The notes beneath the pieces were generated by a model that was not told the DNA's origin, did not search any database, and saw only the letters and a list, made by a program, of their open reading frames with translations. Position numbers and translations under genes: made by a program. From Parasponia andersonii (lineage: Eukaryota > Streptophyta > Magnoliopsida > Rosales > Cannabaceae), in assembly GCA_002914805.1 (NCBI GenBank), contig JXTB01000023.1, forward strand, positions 1,654,377 through 1,718,376: 64,000 nt of DNA. The letters run 5' to 3'. Shown piece by piece: positions 1 to 9,531 of this stretch. The number at the start of each line of letters is the position of its first letter. Within the stretch, counting starts at the first letter, position 1.

Positions 1-1895
1 GAAGAGCCGGTTCTCAGCTTACCCGATCACTCAAAGGCATATGAACTACATACGGATGCCTCTGACTTTGCTATTGGCAGAGTACTAATGCAAGAAGGGC
101 GTCCAATTGCTTATGAAAGTCGCAAGCTTAATGACACCGAGAGACACTACACGGTGCAAGAAAAAGAGATGACTGCTGTCATCCATTGCTTAAGGTTGTG
201 GTGACATTACTTGTTGGGTACTCACTTCACAATCATGACCGACAACGTAGCCACAAGCTACTTTCAAACTTAGAAAAAGTTGAGTTCCAAGCAAACTCGG
301 TGGCAAGACTTCTTGGCAGAGTTCGATTATAAGCTTGAATACAAGCCTGGGAAGGCCAATGTGGTGGCAGATGCCCTAAGCAGAAAGGCGGAGTTGGCTG
401 CCTTAAGCAGGCCCGATAGTACCTTGATAGAGAAAATCAAGGAAGGATTGGAACACAATGTTTTTGCAAAGAGCCTGCTGCCTCTAATAACGGAAGAAAA
501 GACGAGATGTTTTTGGCTGAGCAACGGACTTCTCTATGCCAAAGGCAATAGACTCTATGTGCCTAAGTGGGGGAACTTAAGAAAAGAGCTTATCAAAGAG
601 TGCCACGATTCCTTGTGGGCCGGTCATCCAGGTCAGAAACGCACTCTTGCTCTTATCAAATCTATCTACTATTGGTCTCAACTGAGGGATGATGTCGAGG
701 CCTATGTACGAACTTGTCTTGTGTGTCAACAAGACAAGACGGGACAACAATCACCGGGCGGATTATTGGAATCTCTTCCCAATCCTGAGAGGCCGTGGGA
801 GAGTGTTTCTATGGATTTTATCACTAGCCTGCCTAAGTCAGAGGGCTTTGGCAGCATTATAGTAGTGGTTGATCGCTTCAGCAAGTATGCCCCCTTTATC
901 CCTGCTTCACCTGATTGTCCCGCCGATGAGACCGCACAGCTCTTTATGAAGAATGCCGTGAAGCTTTGGGGAGTCCCATCAAACATCGTAAGTGATCGTG
1001 ATCCCCGATTCACTGGATGGTTTTGGACAGAATTGTTCAAGTTGATGGGTTCAGGCTTGAACTTTTTCTACTAGCTTTCACCCCCAAAGCGATGGCCAGA
1101 CGGAAATGGTGAATGCCTTGCAGGAGTTATACTTGAGGCACTTTGTGAGTGCCAATCAAAAAGATTAGGCAAAATTACTTGATGTAGCCCAATTCTCCTT
1201 TAACCTCCAGAGGAGCGAGTCTACGGGTAAGAGTCCCTTCGAGATAGTCATAGATCAACAACCTATGACCCCACATGCCTTAGCGACAAGTTACGGAGGG
1301 AAGAGTCCAGTAGCCTTCAAGTTTGCTAAGGCATGGCATGAACAAGCGGAGCTGGTTAGGGCCTACTTGAACAAAGCTTCTAAAAGAATGAAAAAGTGGG
1401 CCGACAAAAAGAGGAGGCACGTTGAGTACCAAGAGGGGGATTTAGTCCTTGTCAAGTTGTTGCCCCAATAGTTCAAAACCTTAAAGAAGGTGCATAAAGG
1501 GTTAGTGCACAAATACGAGAGTCCATTTCCGGTACTCAAGCGTGTAAATAAGGTCTCTTATAAGCTTCAACTCCCTGCCAAGTTAAAGATTTTCCCTGTT
1601 TTCCATATTAGCATGCTAAAACCCTACCATGGAGATGAGGGAGATCCTTCAAGGGGCGAATCCAAAAGGGCTCCTACTACGGTAGTAACCTCTTTTGATA
1701 AAGAGGTTGGAGTGCATTTTGGCTGATCGCTTGATCCGCCGACGTGGTGTTCCTAATTATCGGGAATACTTAGTGAAATGGAAGAATTTGCCCGAGGCCC
1801 AGGCTAGCTGGGAGCATGAAGATGCCTTGTGGCAATTCAAAAATCATATCGAGCGGTTCAAAGTCGATGGCGCGACGGGGACGTCACAAACTTGA
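1..1895 (+). pseudogene. Chromovirus Pol: RNase H, integrase, chromodomain (disabled)
   Basis: Retroelement Pol for RNA degradation and integration. RNase H is seen from base 1 ([22 protein letters not shown]). The integrase HHCC zinc finger lies around 600-730 (H, H, then CLVCQQ). The catalytic core follows with WESVSMDF (first Asp) and SDRDPRF (second Asp); the third acidic residue is in the frame after the break near 1065. The chromodomain is at about 1720-1860 (EYLVKWKNLPEAQASWE), preceded by the typical PVFHISMLKPYHG stretch. Damage: TGA at 202-204, TAG at 271-273, frameshift near 1065-1075, TAG near 1166, TAG at 1469-1471, frameshift near 1700-1720. Family assignment is secure; it cannot make a working enzyme. 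Confidence 0.93.
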
Positions 1896-1906
1896 GTGGG
1901 GGAGGG
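1896..1906 (+). other. Polypurine tract of the chromovirus
   Basis: Purine-rich GTGGGGGAGGG lies directly after the Pol stop codon and directly before the TG start of the LTR. This is the expected place and composition for plus-strand priming. Confidence 0.8.
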
Positions 1907-2562
1907 TGTTACACCCCGCTCATTTGGTTCCCAAAAATCCAAATGTTGTTGCTCATGGCTCTAAGGTCCTCTATATATATACTGTTCACCCAAGAGAATT
2001 GAGGAAGACCCTAGAATGTGGTGAAAACTTTTAGAATGATCAAGAGAGGTCTTGGCCATGCTAGAAGACTCTAGATGGCGCTACTAAGTTCTAGAAGGCT
2101 CTAGACAAGGCCAGATAGTGCTAGATGAGTTGGATGGTCCTAGAAGCTCCTAGAATGACTTGGAAGAGCCAAGATGGTGGTGAACCTCTAAGAAGGATCT
2201 AGACCATGTTTGTTCTAGAATTCTCTAAGTAAATATCTTTGTAGATATTATAAATTTAATTGGGAATAATCTAGATCCTTTGTAAGATCATGCCACTTGG
2301 CACGATCCTAACCCTTGGTTGGTTTAGACTTTGCCTATATAAAGGACCCATTGGATTCATTTGTACACAAGTCCTATTTGTGAGAGTTGTAAGCATTCTA
2401 AAAGTAATACAAAGCCTTCATTCACCTAAACTCTCTCATCTTTACTACTTTATCTCAAAAACTTACTCTAAGTCCCTTTCTTGAGTATTGGTAGGCTATC
2501 TTAGTGCGACGGACAGTACTAAGTGCCGCACGATTATCTAGTTTAAGGCTAGGGTCGTGACA
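1907..2562 (+). repeat. 3' LTR of the chromovirus
   Basis: About 656 bp, starting TGTTACACCCCG after the polypurine tract and ending GGGTCGTGACA. The terminal bases form an imperfect short inverted repeat (TGTTAC / GTGACA). The body holds many repeats of the CTAGAA type at 2010-2220 and a TATA box near 2335. The right edge is set by the abrupt change to copia pol sequence. Confidence 0.85.
2333..2343 (+). promoter_or_regulatory. LTR core promoter (TATA box)
   Basis: CCTATATAAAG lies in the middle of the LTR, the usual U3 position for RNA polymerase II start signals. It is the best TATA match in this LTR. Confidence 0.55.
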
Positions 2563-2898
2563 TTTAGCTCAAGGTATTTGTGAAGGAATGTGGCTGAGAA
2601 GACTTTTTAAGCAACTGAGAATTCCAATAGACGAACCTATGATGTATTTTGTGATAATCAAACTGCTATTAGTATTGCTAAAAATCCTGTTCGTCATGAT
2701 TGGACTAAATTTGTGGAATTTAATCGTCATTTTATCAAAGAAAAAGTGGAAGAAGGGATCTTGAATTTAATTCATACTCCAACCCACTTTCAAGTGGCTG
2801 ACATCCTCACAAAAGCTCTTGCAAGAATAAAGTTCGAAGAATTGAGATCCAAGCTTGGAATGATTAACATTTATTCCAAGCTTGAGGGGGAGTGTTGA
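2563..2898 (+). pseudogene. Ty1/copia Pol, C-terminal RNase H fragment
   Basis: The frame reads LAQGICEGMWLRRLF..., YFCDNQTAISIAKNP, HFIKEKVEEGILNL and QVADILTKALARIKFEELRSKLGM, the standard end of copia Pol. The fragment begins abruptly because the chromovirus inserted here, separating it from the rest of the element, which must lie left of the window. The stop at 2896-2898 overlaps the start of the LTR. An in-frame stop (TAA near 2608) is present. Confidence 0.9.
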
Positions 2899-3193
2899 AA
2901 GTCTGATTTTTTCCAGTTTTATAGCCTTTATTTCTTTTATTTTTCAGACTACTTTTTCCTGTTTTTATGAGACTGTTTGCTCCATGTTTTAGGGCAAATT
3001 GTTGCCTTACTTTATGGAACTTTTTGCTCCATGTTTTAGGATAGTTTGCTGGTAGATTATATGGGAACAGTTGTTCTATGTTTGATGTGACTAGTTCAGC
3101 TGCTTGCTGCCCAAAAATGCCTATATAAGTCTTATGGCTGTAACTTATTTTAGTATGAGAAAAAATACTGAGTTTTCTTCTCTGTTCACTTCA
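2893..3193 (+). repeat. 3' LTR of the interrupted copia element
   Basis: Starts TGTTGAAAGTC directly after the purine tract GAGGGGGAG, as in many copia elements. Contains a TATA-like CTATATAAG at about 3121 and ends around TTCACTTCA. The 3' edge is a judgement from the CA end and the start of exon-like sequence about 25 bp later. The second LTR is outside the window. Confidence 0.6.
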
Positions 3194-3218
3194 TTTCTAC
3201 CTATTATTCTTTAACTAG

Positions 3219-3486
3219 TAAAGGCAAAAGCAGAGGAAGAAGCAAGGATAGCTGCTGAGAAAGCTTGGGAAGCTGCTGTGGCAGCAAAGAAACTAGAAGA
3301 AGAGGTGAAAAACCTTTATGAGAAAGAAGCTCAGGCTGCTAGTTTAGCTGAAGAAGCTCAAGAGAAGGCAGATGCTGCAGGGGCTTCATTTGTAGACCTG
3401 TTTAACAAAGCTAAAGATATTGGCTCCGGATTTTCTTGGGAAAAACTCAGCACACAGCTTGCAGCACACGGATTTTCTTGGCTCCG
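3219..3486 (+). pseudogene. Exon-like fragment coding an Ala/Glu/Lys-rich coiled coil
   Basis: An open frame between a plausible acceptor (CTTTAACTAG) and a plausible donor (CCG|GTTTAT) codes about 89 residues. It starts KAKAEEEARIAAEKAW, has a heptad-like run around KKLEEEVKNLYEKEAQAAS, and ends FNKAKDIGSGFSWEKLSTQLA. The composition is unlike the transposons around it and looks like one exon of a host coiled-coil protein, possibly organellar. I do not recognise the gene. No neighbouring exon of the same protein was found; the copia element may sit in its upstream intron. It could be a gene fragment or a decayed exon. Confidence 0.45.
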
Positions 3487-3508
3487 GTTTATTTGTATTC
3501 GTTATTAA

Positions 3509-5256
3509 ATTTTTTATTTATATTGTCCTTAATGTCAGTGAATCTGACAGAATTAATATTCCCGTTTATTAACGTTCAAAACTCATGCTATTAATATCTT
3601 TTCGACTTGAAATTTTTACTGGACGTTTATCAATGTGTGATTAGGTTCTCCAAATATTTTCACGATTTTTGGAAATTTCTATGATTAAATATGATTTTCG
3701 AAATCTTTATTGTTTTGCTGATTTTGGTGCTGATATGAATCCTGATGTAGAATTTCATGAATTTAAAGTGCTATCTAATGGTCTATTTTGGAGTCTATAA
3801 TTTTTATACATATTTTATATTGTGTTAAAAATACTTCCATAAAGTTTCAGATTATTTTGATTTAAGAAAAAATCTATAAAACTCTATTATTTTACATTGG
3901 TTTTCAGTTTTACTGGGTTATAATATTTGGATTCAAAATTATGAATAATGTACTAATTTTTTTTTATAAATTCCAATAATTTTTCTGGATCTTTATTTAT
4001 ATGTCTTAATGAGTTATGCAAATTTTTAGGATAAACCGAATTATATTGTTGAATCTAAAATTATGTAAGTATGCCTAGGTTGCTGAATGTTTATAGATTT
4101 GGTTTTGTTATGAAATTATTATGTTATTTTATGTTATGGATATTTTTTAAACATATAAAATATGTTTTTTAAGAGCAATGATAGCATGTGTTAATATTTT
4201 TTATAATGAATTTTTTTTAGCATAAATAATTAAAAAATAAAGGATAAAGAAGAGACAGTAGTTTCAACAAGGTTGGTTGTGTGATATTTCACTACAAAGA
4301 TTTTCTAAGGACTTGATGTAAGTAAATCTCATCATATGTATTTATATATAAATTTATATACTATTATGTGATGTTATTATGATCATTATGATATGTTGTT
4401 ATACGCTATACTATATCAGTTTGCGTATTAATTATGACATGAGTATGCACAAATATTGCATATATTGCACAAGAGATTATGATTTTCAAAGAATGATTTT
4501 TCTAAAGTACTATGCAACCAGATTTTGTTCAAAGAAGAATGTTTTTATTTAAGTGTGTGTCAATTCTTGAAAGGAGTATGTGCGCCTGACTGAAAGACCT
4601 ATAGTCACCATGTTAAGAACGAATGTTTAAACTGTGATGCTAGCCATTGTAGTATGATAGCTATATGGGATCCGAATAGCTACAAGGTCATATGCTTGTC
4701 GTGATACTATGTTTATGGCTCATCACTTCTGATAGACTTGGCATTACACTATGTTGAGCTCAAATACGAAAATTTTATGAAATAATAACGTTTATGATTA
4801 AGATGTTTTTCAAAGAAGGGTTTCATAGTTATGACTCTTAAAATGCATTATGCATAAAACACGATATTCATTGCATGCATGAGATTTACTTACTAGGCGC
4901 AAGTTCATCCTATTCTTTTAAAATTTTCAGATGAGCAATAGATTTTTGGAGGTTGGCTGACGGCAGCGGTGGAATCCCTAAATGGCGTTAGGACGTTTTT
5001 AATCGACTTTAAGTTTTATTTTCTTGTATTTGGATTTTGGATTAAAATTAAATGTTTTTATTTCATAGGTTATTTTGAGTATTAAGTTTTTGTTTCCGAT
5101 GTTTTAATAAGAGGTTGTTTTTTTTTTAGTTTAAATATTTCTTTTTACATTAAAAAAAATTATTACCGGATTTTTTTTCCATTTTATTTTAGAAGATGAA
5201 TACAAAAATAAAACATTTTCTAGCTTAGGTGCTGCACCTAAATTAGGGGATGTGAC
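3509..5256. other. Gene-free AT-rich stretch, possibly a decayed long LTR
   Basis: No open frame of note on either strand. The right end reads AATTAGGGGATGTGACA, and the text around 4900 (TACTAGGCGCAAG... TTTTCAGATGAGCAATAG) has the feel of the U5-like part of long gypsy LTRs. No matching TG start, partner LTR or target duplication was found, so the repeat call is weak. Confidence 0.3.
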
Positions 5257-5706
5257 ATTTATTTTTCTTTCTGTCTGCCAACAATAAAATCTTTTTAGCT
5301 TGCATATTGGAATCAATTTGATGAAAGGGTTACTTCAATTGAACTGGTTGTGGTGTTCTTCATCTCATGTTAAGCATCATTCCCCTTCACCAATGAGGAA
5401 TTCTATTGAATTCTCCAAAGCACTAGAGAAGATCTCGCATGCAAGCACCCAGTGAAAGGATGAGGTCAGTGACATGTTACTATCCGAGTATCTTGTACCA
5501 TATCATTTGCATCTGTTCAACTTGTCTTCTTCTGGTAATATTTCATGGAGTTTAGTTTCATAGGGATTTTAGTAATGTTAATATTTTGTAAATATGAGAT
5601 AGCACGATTGCACTATCACTATTTGTAGGCAGCTTCATTTTATGACTGCACTTTTTAATTTGCCATTGAAAGGCATTTTGATTTTCAATAAAAATCATAT
5701 ATGGCC

Positions 5707-5730
5707 ATATATATATATATATATATATAT
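5707..5730. repeat. (AT)12 microsatellite
   Basis: Uninterrupted AT dinucleotides between the exon-like pieces. Confidence 0.95.
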
Positions 5731-6264
5731 TCTGATCTTGAATTATAGTTTTTCGACAGTTTCATGTACTAATACATCATTTTCTGCTTTTCAAGGTCAT
5801 CTAGTCCATAGGAGAGTACCTTGAGGCAACCAAGGGGCGAATGACTCAGGACGTTAGCTCTAGTCCTCCAAGGAAACCAAGAAAACAAAAACTTCGTCAC
5901 AACAGTACATAAATAAGTGAAGAAACAAGGTAAGAAAAATATTTTTTTGAATTGTTCTTGATGCTGTTATCTTTCACTGGCACTCGGAGCCTTTTAGTTG
6001 GTATGTTTATTTATTCCGAGGACCCTGCCAGATTGTCTACTGCATGCATTGTATTCTGGTGAATGTAGAAAATCTGAGGACAAGGGTCGCTCTCATTCAA
6101 ATAATGTCAAGGAGAGCAGTCAGCAGTATAAATTAGATTTTCTGCATGGACATCTGTTGAGAAAGGCTTTAATAAACATAGTGACACTTTTTATTCTGGT
6201 TATCAGGAAAATGATATACACAATACTGGAGGTAGGGAAAAGGGAAAACATGAAAGATCGGAAA

Positions 6265-6660
6265 TGTGAAATCCCACATCGGCTGGAAAGGGGAACGAAG
6301 CACTCTTTATAAGGGTGTGGATACCTTTCCCTATCAGACGCGTTTTGAAAACCGTGAGCTGCGGAGGGCGGGTTTGGCCCAAGTGGCAAAGCGGACAATA
6401 TCTGCTAGCGGGATTCTTGGGCTGTTACAGAATGGTATCAGAGCCGGTTCCCGAGTCGATGGTCAGCGGGGACGCTGAACCCTTAAGGGGGGGACTGTGA
6501 AATCCCACATCGGCTGGAAAGGGGAACGAAGCACTCTTTATAAGGGTGTGGATACCTTTCCCTATCAGACGCGTTTTGAAAACCGTGAGCTGCGGAGGGC
6601 GGGTTTGGCCCAAGTGGCAAAGCGGACAATATCTGCTAGCGGGATTCTTGGGCTGTTACA
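6265..6660 (+). mobile_element. TRIM (terminal-repeat retrotransposon in miniature), complete
   Basis: Two 165-bp direct repeats at 6265-6429 and 6496-6660 read as identical. Each starts TGTGAAATCCC and ends GGGCTGTTACA. Between them are a primer binding site TGGTATCAGAGCC (6433-6445), matching the 3' end of initiator tRNA-Met, and a purine tract ending AAGGGGGGGAC before the second repeat. It is 396 bp in all and codes nothing. A perfect 5-bp target duplication GGAAA flanks it (6260-6264 and 6661-6665). It needs enzymes in trans. Identical LTRs point to recent insertion, here into the coding exon of a host gene relic. The LTR resembles widely shared plant TRIM sequences with CCCACATCGG; I do not assign a named family. 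Confidence 0.95.
6433..6445 (+). other. TRIM primer binding site (tRNA-iMet)
   Basis: TGGTATCAGAGCC lies four bases after the first LTR and is the classic plant complement to the 3' end of initiator tRNA-Met. Confidence 0.9.
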
Positions 6661-7514
6661 GGAAAGGCGAGAAACAGCTTCTGAACTGAAGATGATTATA
6701 GTTCTGATCCTGAAAAGATGACAGGTCACAGTAATGAGGCTAAGAGGAGGAAAGAGGAAACGAGATCGCATAAAGAGAAGCGACAAATATGTGAGGACCT
6801 ACGTAATTCTAAGTTGTCATTTTGTCTTTCTGATAGTAACCTTCAGATTTTTTATGGAATATTATCTGTTTGATTAAATTCTGGCAGCTGAAATGGATAG
6901 TGGGGAAGCCCTGAGCAAATCTCTCCGTTGCAACTTCATGGAGGTCTTGGTGCTAGAGTATCTGGTAATGGGGTTGCAATTGTTTTCCAACGAATGTGGA
7001 TGGCTCTTTACTGTGTTGTATGGTTTTGTTTGATGTCGACCGCAAGTACTCTAGGTAGGAGCCTCATACCAGTCTCTAGTTGATTAATCTTATTCATCTT
7101 TTTAAGACAACTAAACTACAGACCTTGTTAGTTTCATTATTTTGTGACTGTTAGGTTGACGGGCATGTTATCCAGTTGACAATGTTGAGCAGGCATATCC
7201 ACACTGTTTTACATGAACATGGTGAAAAATTCTATCTTTTACAGGCTTTTATAGAAGAACATAGTTTCTGTGGGTCAATCCTCTATGTACTGTTTTTATT
7301 AGCCTATACCGCTTTGTCTCTACATATACAGGGCGTTTAGTATTAAGCCCATAAGTTGCAATGACTTTCGGAATTAAAAACAAATGGGGGGTAAAACTTG
7401 TACACAATGACGCTGCTAGATTTTTCTTGTGAAGATTCTTTTGAGTGTTGACTTATTTAAAAAGAAAAGTACAAAAAAAAAGGAGTTTTGTATTAGAGTA
7501 GTATAATCTCTGAG

Positions 7515-7540
7515 ATATATATATATATATATATATATAT
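7515..7540. repeat. (AT)13 microsatellite
   Basis: Uninterrupted AT run after CTCTGAG. Confidence 0.95.
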
Positions 7541-7554
7541 TCTTGGAAGATACG

Positions 7555-7619
7555 AATTCCCCGCCACGCAAATATTTCTTTTCTTCAAATTCCCCGCCAT
7601 GCAAATATTTCTTTTCTTT
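7555..7619. repeat. Imperfect tandem duplication, ~32-bp unit
   Basis: AATTCCCCGCCACGCAAATA and AATTCCCCGCCATGCAAATA each run on into TTTCTTTTCTT; two adjacent copies with one clear C/T difference. Confidence 0.8.
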
Positions 7620-7770
7620 TCTATTACCTGTCAATTTGGGGGTCACACATAATCCCACTTCAGAATATTTATTTGGTTACGACGGCGGATATACTTGTCT
7701 GCTAAAATTGTGCTTGTTAAAAAAAAAAACCTGGCCTTCAACTTTTTGGTAGTGGATGGACTATGTTAGC

Positions 7771-8274
7771 CGTACCTGAAAATTTGGGTCGGGCCCAATG
7801 GGCCAGCCTGCGGCCCAGTCACTAGGCCTGCGGGCCAGCCCAGCCCCATCCGGGTGTGAATGGCCCGGTTATGGTCTGGCCTCTAAGGCCGGGCCGGGCT
7901 GGGCCATTGGTGCTGGTCTGCCGGGGGTGGGGGTCGGGCCGGACCAGTGGCTCGCATACATTTTTTTACCCTTTTATTTTTAAATTTTTTTATATTAATT
8001 TTAGTTATTTATTTTACTAAATAAGTAAGTATACAACTAATAATTTTATTTTTTATTGAAAAAGATTCATTTTTCTATTTATTTTTCCATTTTTTCGATT
8101 TTTTTTTTAAATTACCGGACCGAGCCGGATTTAGTCTGGATTTAGCCCGGCCCGGCCCAGAACTTTGGCCCTGCGAGCTGCCGGGCCGGGCCTTCAAAAA
8201 TGCTTTACGGGCCGGCCCAAATTTCTCCTCAGGCCTGAACGGGCCGGGCCGAGCCACCCATATTTACAGCTCTA
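7771..8274. mobile_element. Non-autonomous hAT element, GC-rich ends
   Basis: A 504-bp block with very GC-rich, mutually inverted ends (GGGCCGGGCC type) around an AT-rich centre. An exact 8-bp direct repeat ATGTTAGC lies on both sides (7763-7770 and 8275-8282), the duplication size of hAT transposons. The ends are degenerate inverted repeats: CTGAAAATTTGGGTCGGGCC at left; TAGAGCTGTAAATATGGGT read inward from the right. It codes nothing convincing; open frames inside are composition effects. It would need a hAT transposase in trans. Confidence 0.85.
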
Positions 8275-8282
8275 ATGTTAGC

Positions 8283-9004
8283 TATGCGGTTGTACTTATG
8301 TGCAGTCTAATCATTGTCACTTTTATTTGAAACAACATCAAATCGACTGTGGAAACTTAATTTGTTGTTTTATGTCATAATAAATATAAATATGTTAGAT
8401 AATTAGAATAGAAGTAGTAGTACGGTTTTTTTTTTTTTTTAAAAGTGGTAGTACATTTTCTTGGTCACGTTGATAGAGGGAGAGGGAGAGGGAGAGGCTC
8501 TCCCCAAACTCCCATTTAATTAAACTTTTACATTACAAAAATATCCTTCCATAAAATTACAAATTTTATTTTATTATGGAGACAAAAAATTCCTTAACAC
8601 ACACACATTAAACAATCAGTGTCCACACGAGCCATTGTTGCTAACTAAACCGACAAATTTTGTGACTTTTCTAATCTCTCTTTGTTTCTTTAAACCAAAT
8701 TTTTGTAATTTTGTTTTTTAGTTCTAAATTTAGTACTACACCAGCCAACCGGCTCTCTATATTGTAGATTTTCGGATTTCTAATCCTAATTTAAGTTTTT
8801 CGTAACGGTTGTTTTTCAAAACCTCCCTATATCTTCATAATCTATGAAGTTTTTTGGACTGTGACACAACCTAATACTGAATATTAATAATAAATGCATA
8901 AATTTAATGGGTATTGCAATGATAAGTGGAAAGGGGAGAATAAGAGATATATGCGTAATAATGTTATGTCAATTGCTTTTGTATTTGAAGACTTATTTAA
9001 TTTT
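8283..9004. other. AT-rich spacer with a GA-rich run, no gene seen
   Basis: Non-coding. Holds a T run at about 8425-8440 and a GAGAGG repeat at 8475-8497. Nothing else can be supported. Confidence 0.7.
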
Positions 9005-9009
9005 ATTCT

Positions 9010-9466
9010 TGTTAGAATTTGGCTTGTTAGGTTTTGTAATTGTTTTGCGTTTTGTCCCATATTATTTTTGTATGAATATTTAGAGTCTACAGTTAGCTAT
9101 AAATAAAACCTTCTGTAATTAGTTTTAATCATCCCAAAATGAATTCTATATTGGTGAGGACTTTTATTACTAAGGACCTCTATAGTTTTGTTTTTACCCC
9201 TTTTCCTATTTGTTTATGGGTTTTGCCTTATAGCCTAGATTTTGTATTTCCTTTAGATTTTATATTTCCTCTTATTTGAAATTAGTGAAGTGGTAGGTAA
9301 TTTGCTGAACCTCGCTAAATTTTGTGTTCTCCTTTATTTTTGTATTTAGTATTTTTTATGCATTTCTGCTTTTGTTAATTTTAGTTGCTAGTTAGTAGTT
9401 TACATTTAATATTATCTTAATATTAAATATAAGCATTTGGAGTAGTTGTACTTCCGCTACCCAACA
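9010..9466 (+). repeat. 5' LTR of the copia element
   Basis: 457 bp, TGTTAG...CCAACA. A TATA-like GCTATAAATAAAACC near 9096 fits the start region. It matches the 3' LTR throughout, apart from scattered substitutions and a short deletion near 9295. Confidence 0.93.
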
Positions 9467-9531
9467 AGTGGTAGTAGAGTAGTAGGTTTGCCCTACGCTT
9501 TGTTAAATAGCTATTTGAAATATTAGCAGAA

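Larger units (their letters stand above)
1..2562 (+). mobile_element. Ty3/gypsy chromovirus, 3' half with 3' LTR (5' part outside window)
   Basis: The window opens inside the RNase H domain of a gypsy polyprotein. It continues through integrase and a chromodomain to a polypurine tract and a TG...CA bounded LTR. The order RNase H, integrase, chromodomain is that of chromoviruses. The sequence right after the LTR is the middle of a copia pol gene, so this element inserted into an older copia copy. The 5' LTR, gag, protease and RT lie left of the window, so the target duplication cannot be tested (right flank is TTTAG). Clade within the chromoviruses is not resolved. Confidence 0.92.
5299..7050 (+). 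pseudogene. Exon relics of an unidentified Lys/Arg/Ser-rich host protein, split by a TRIM
   Basis: Several short exon-like pieces on the plus strand. One follows TTTTTAG at 5298 (AYWNQFDERVTSIELVV, then in another frame HSPSPMRNSIEFSKALEKI). A second lies at 5796-5929 between TTTTCAAG and a GTAAG donor (GEYLEATKGRMTQDVSSSP), with two in-frame stops. A third, around 6070-6830, is rich in charged residues (KSEDKGRSHSNN, NEAKRRKEETRSHKEKR) and is cut by the TRIM at 6265-6660; removing the TRIM rejoins GKHERSE to RRETASE in frame. The last is a possible 3' exon after CTGGCAG at about 6890. Composition suggests a nuclear RS/K-rich protein, but no family is recognised. Stops and frameshifts indicate decay. 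Confidence 0.4.

Noticed and set aside
6120..6398. Frames inside the TRIM LTRs on both strands
   Set aside because: The same frames repeat in both LTRs; TRIMs are non-coding.
7798..8257. Gly/Pro/Ala-rich frames on both strands
   Set aside because: Caused by the GGGCC-rich ends of the hAT element.
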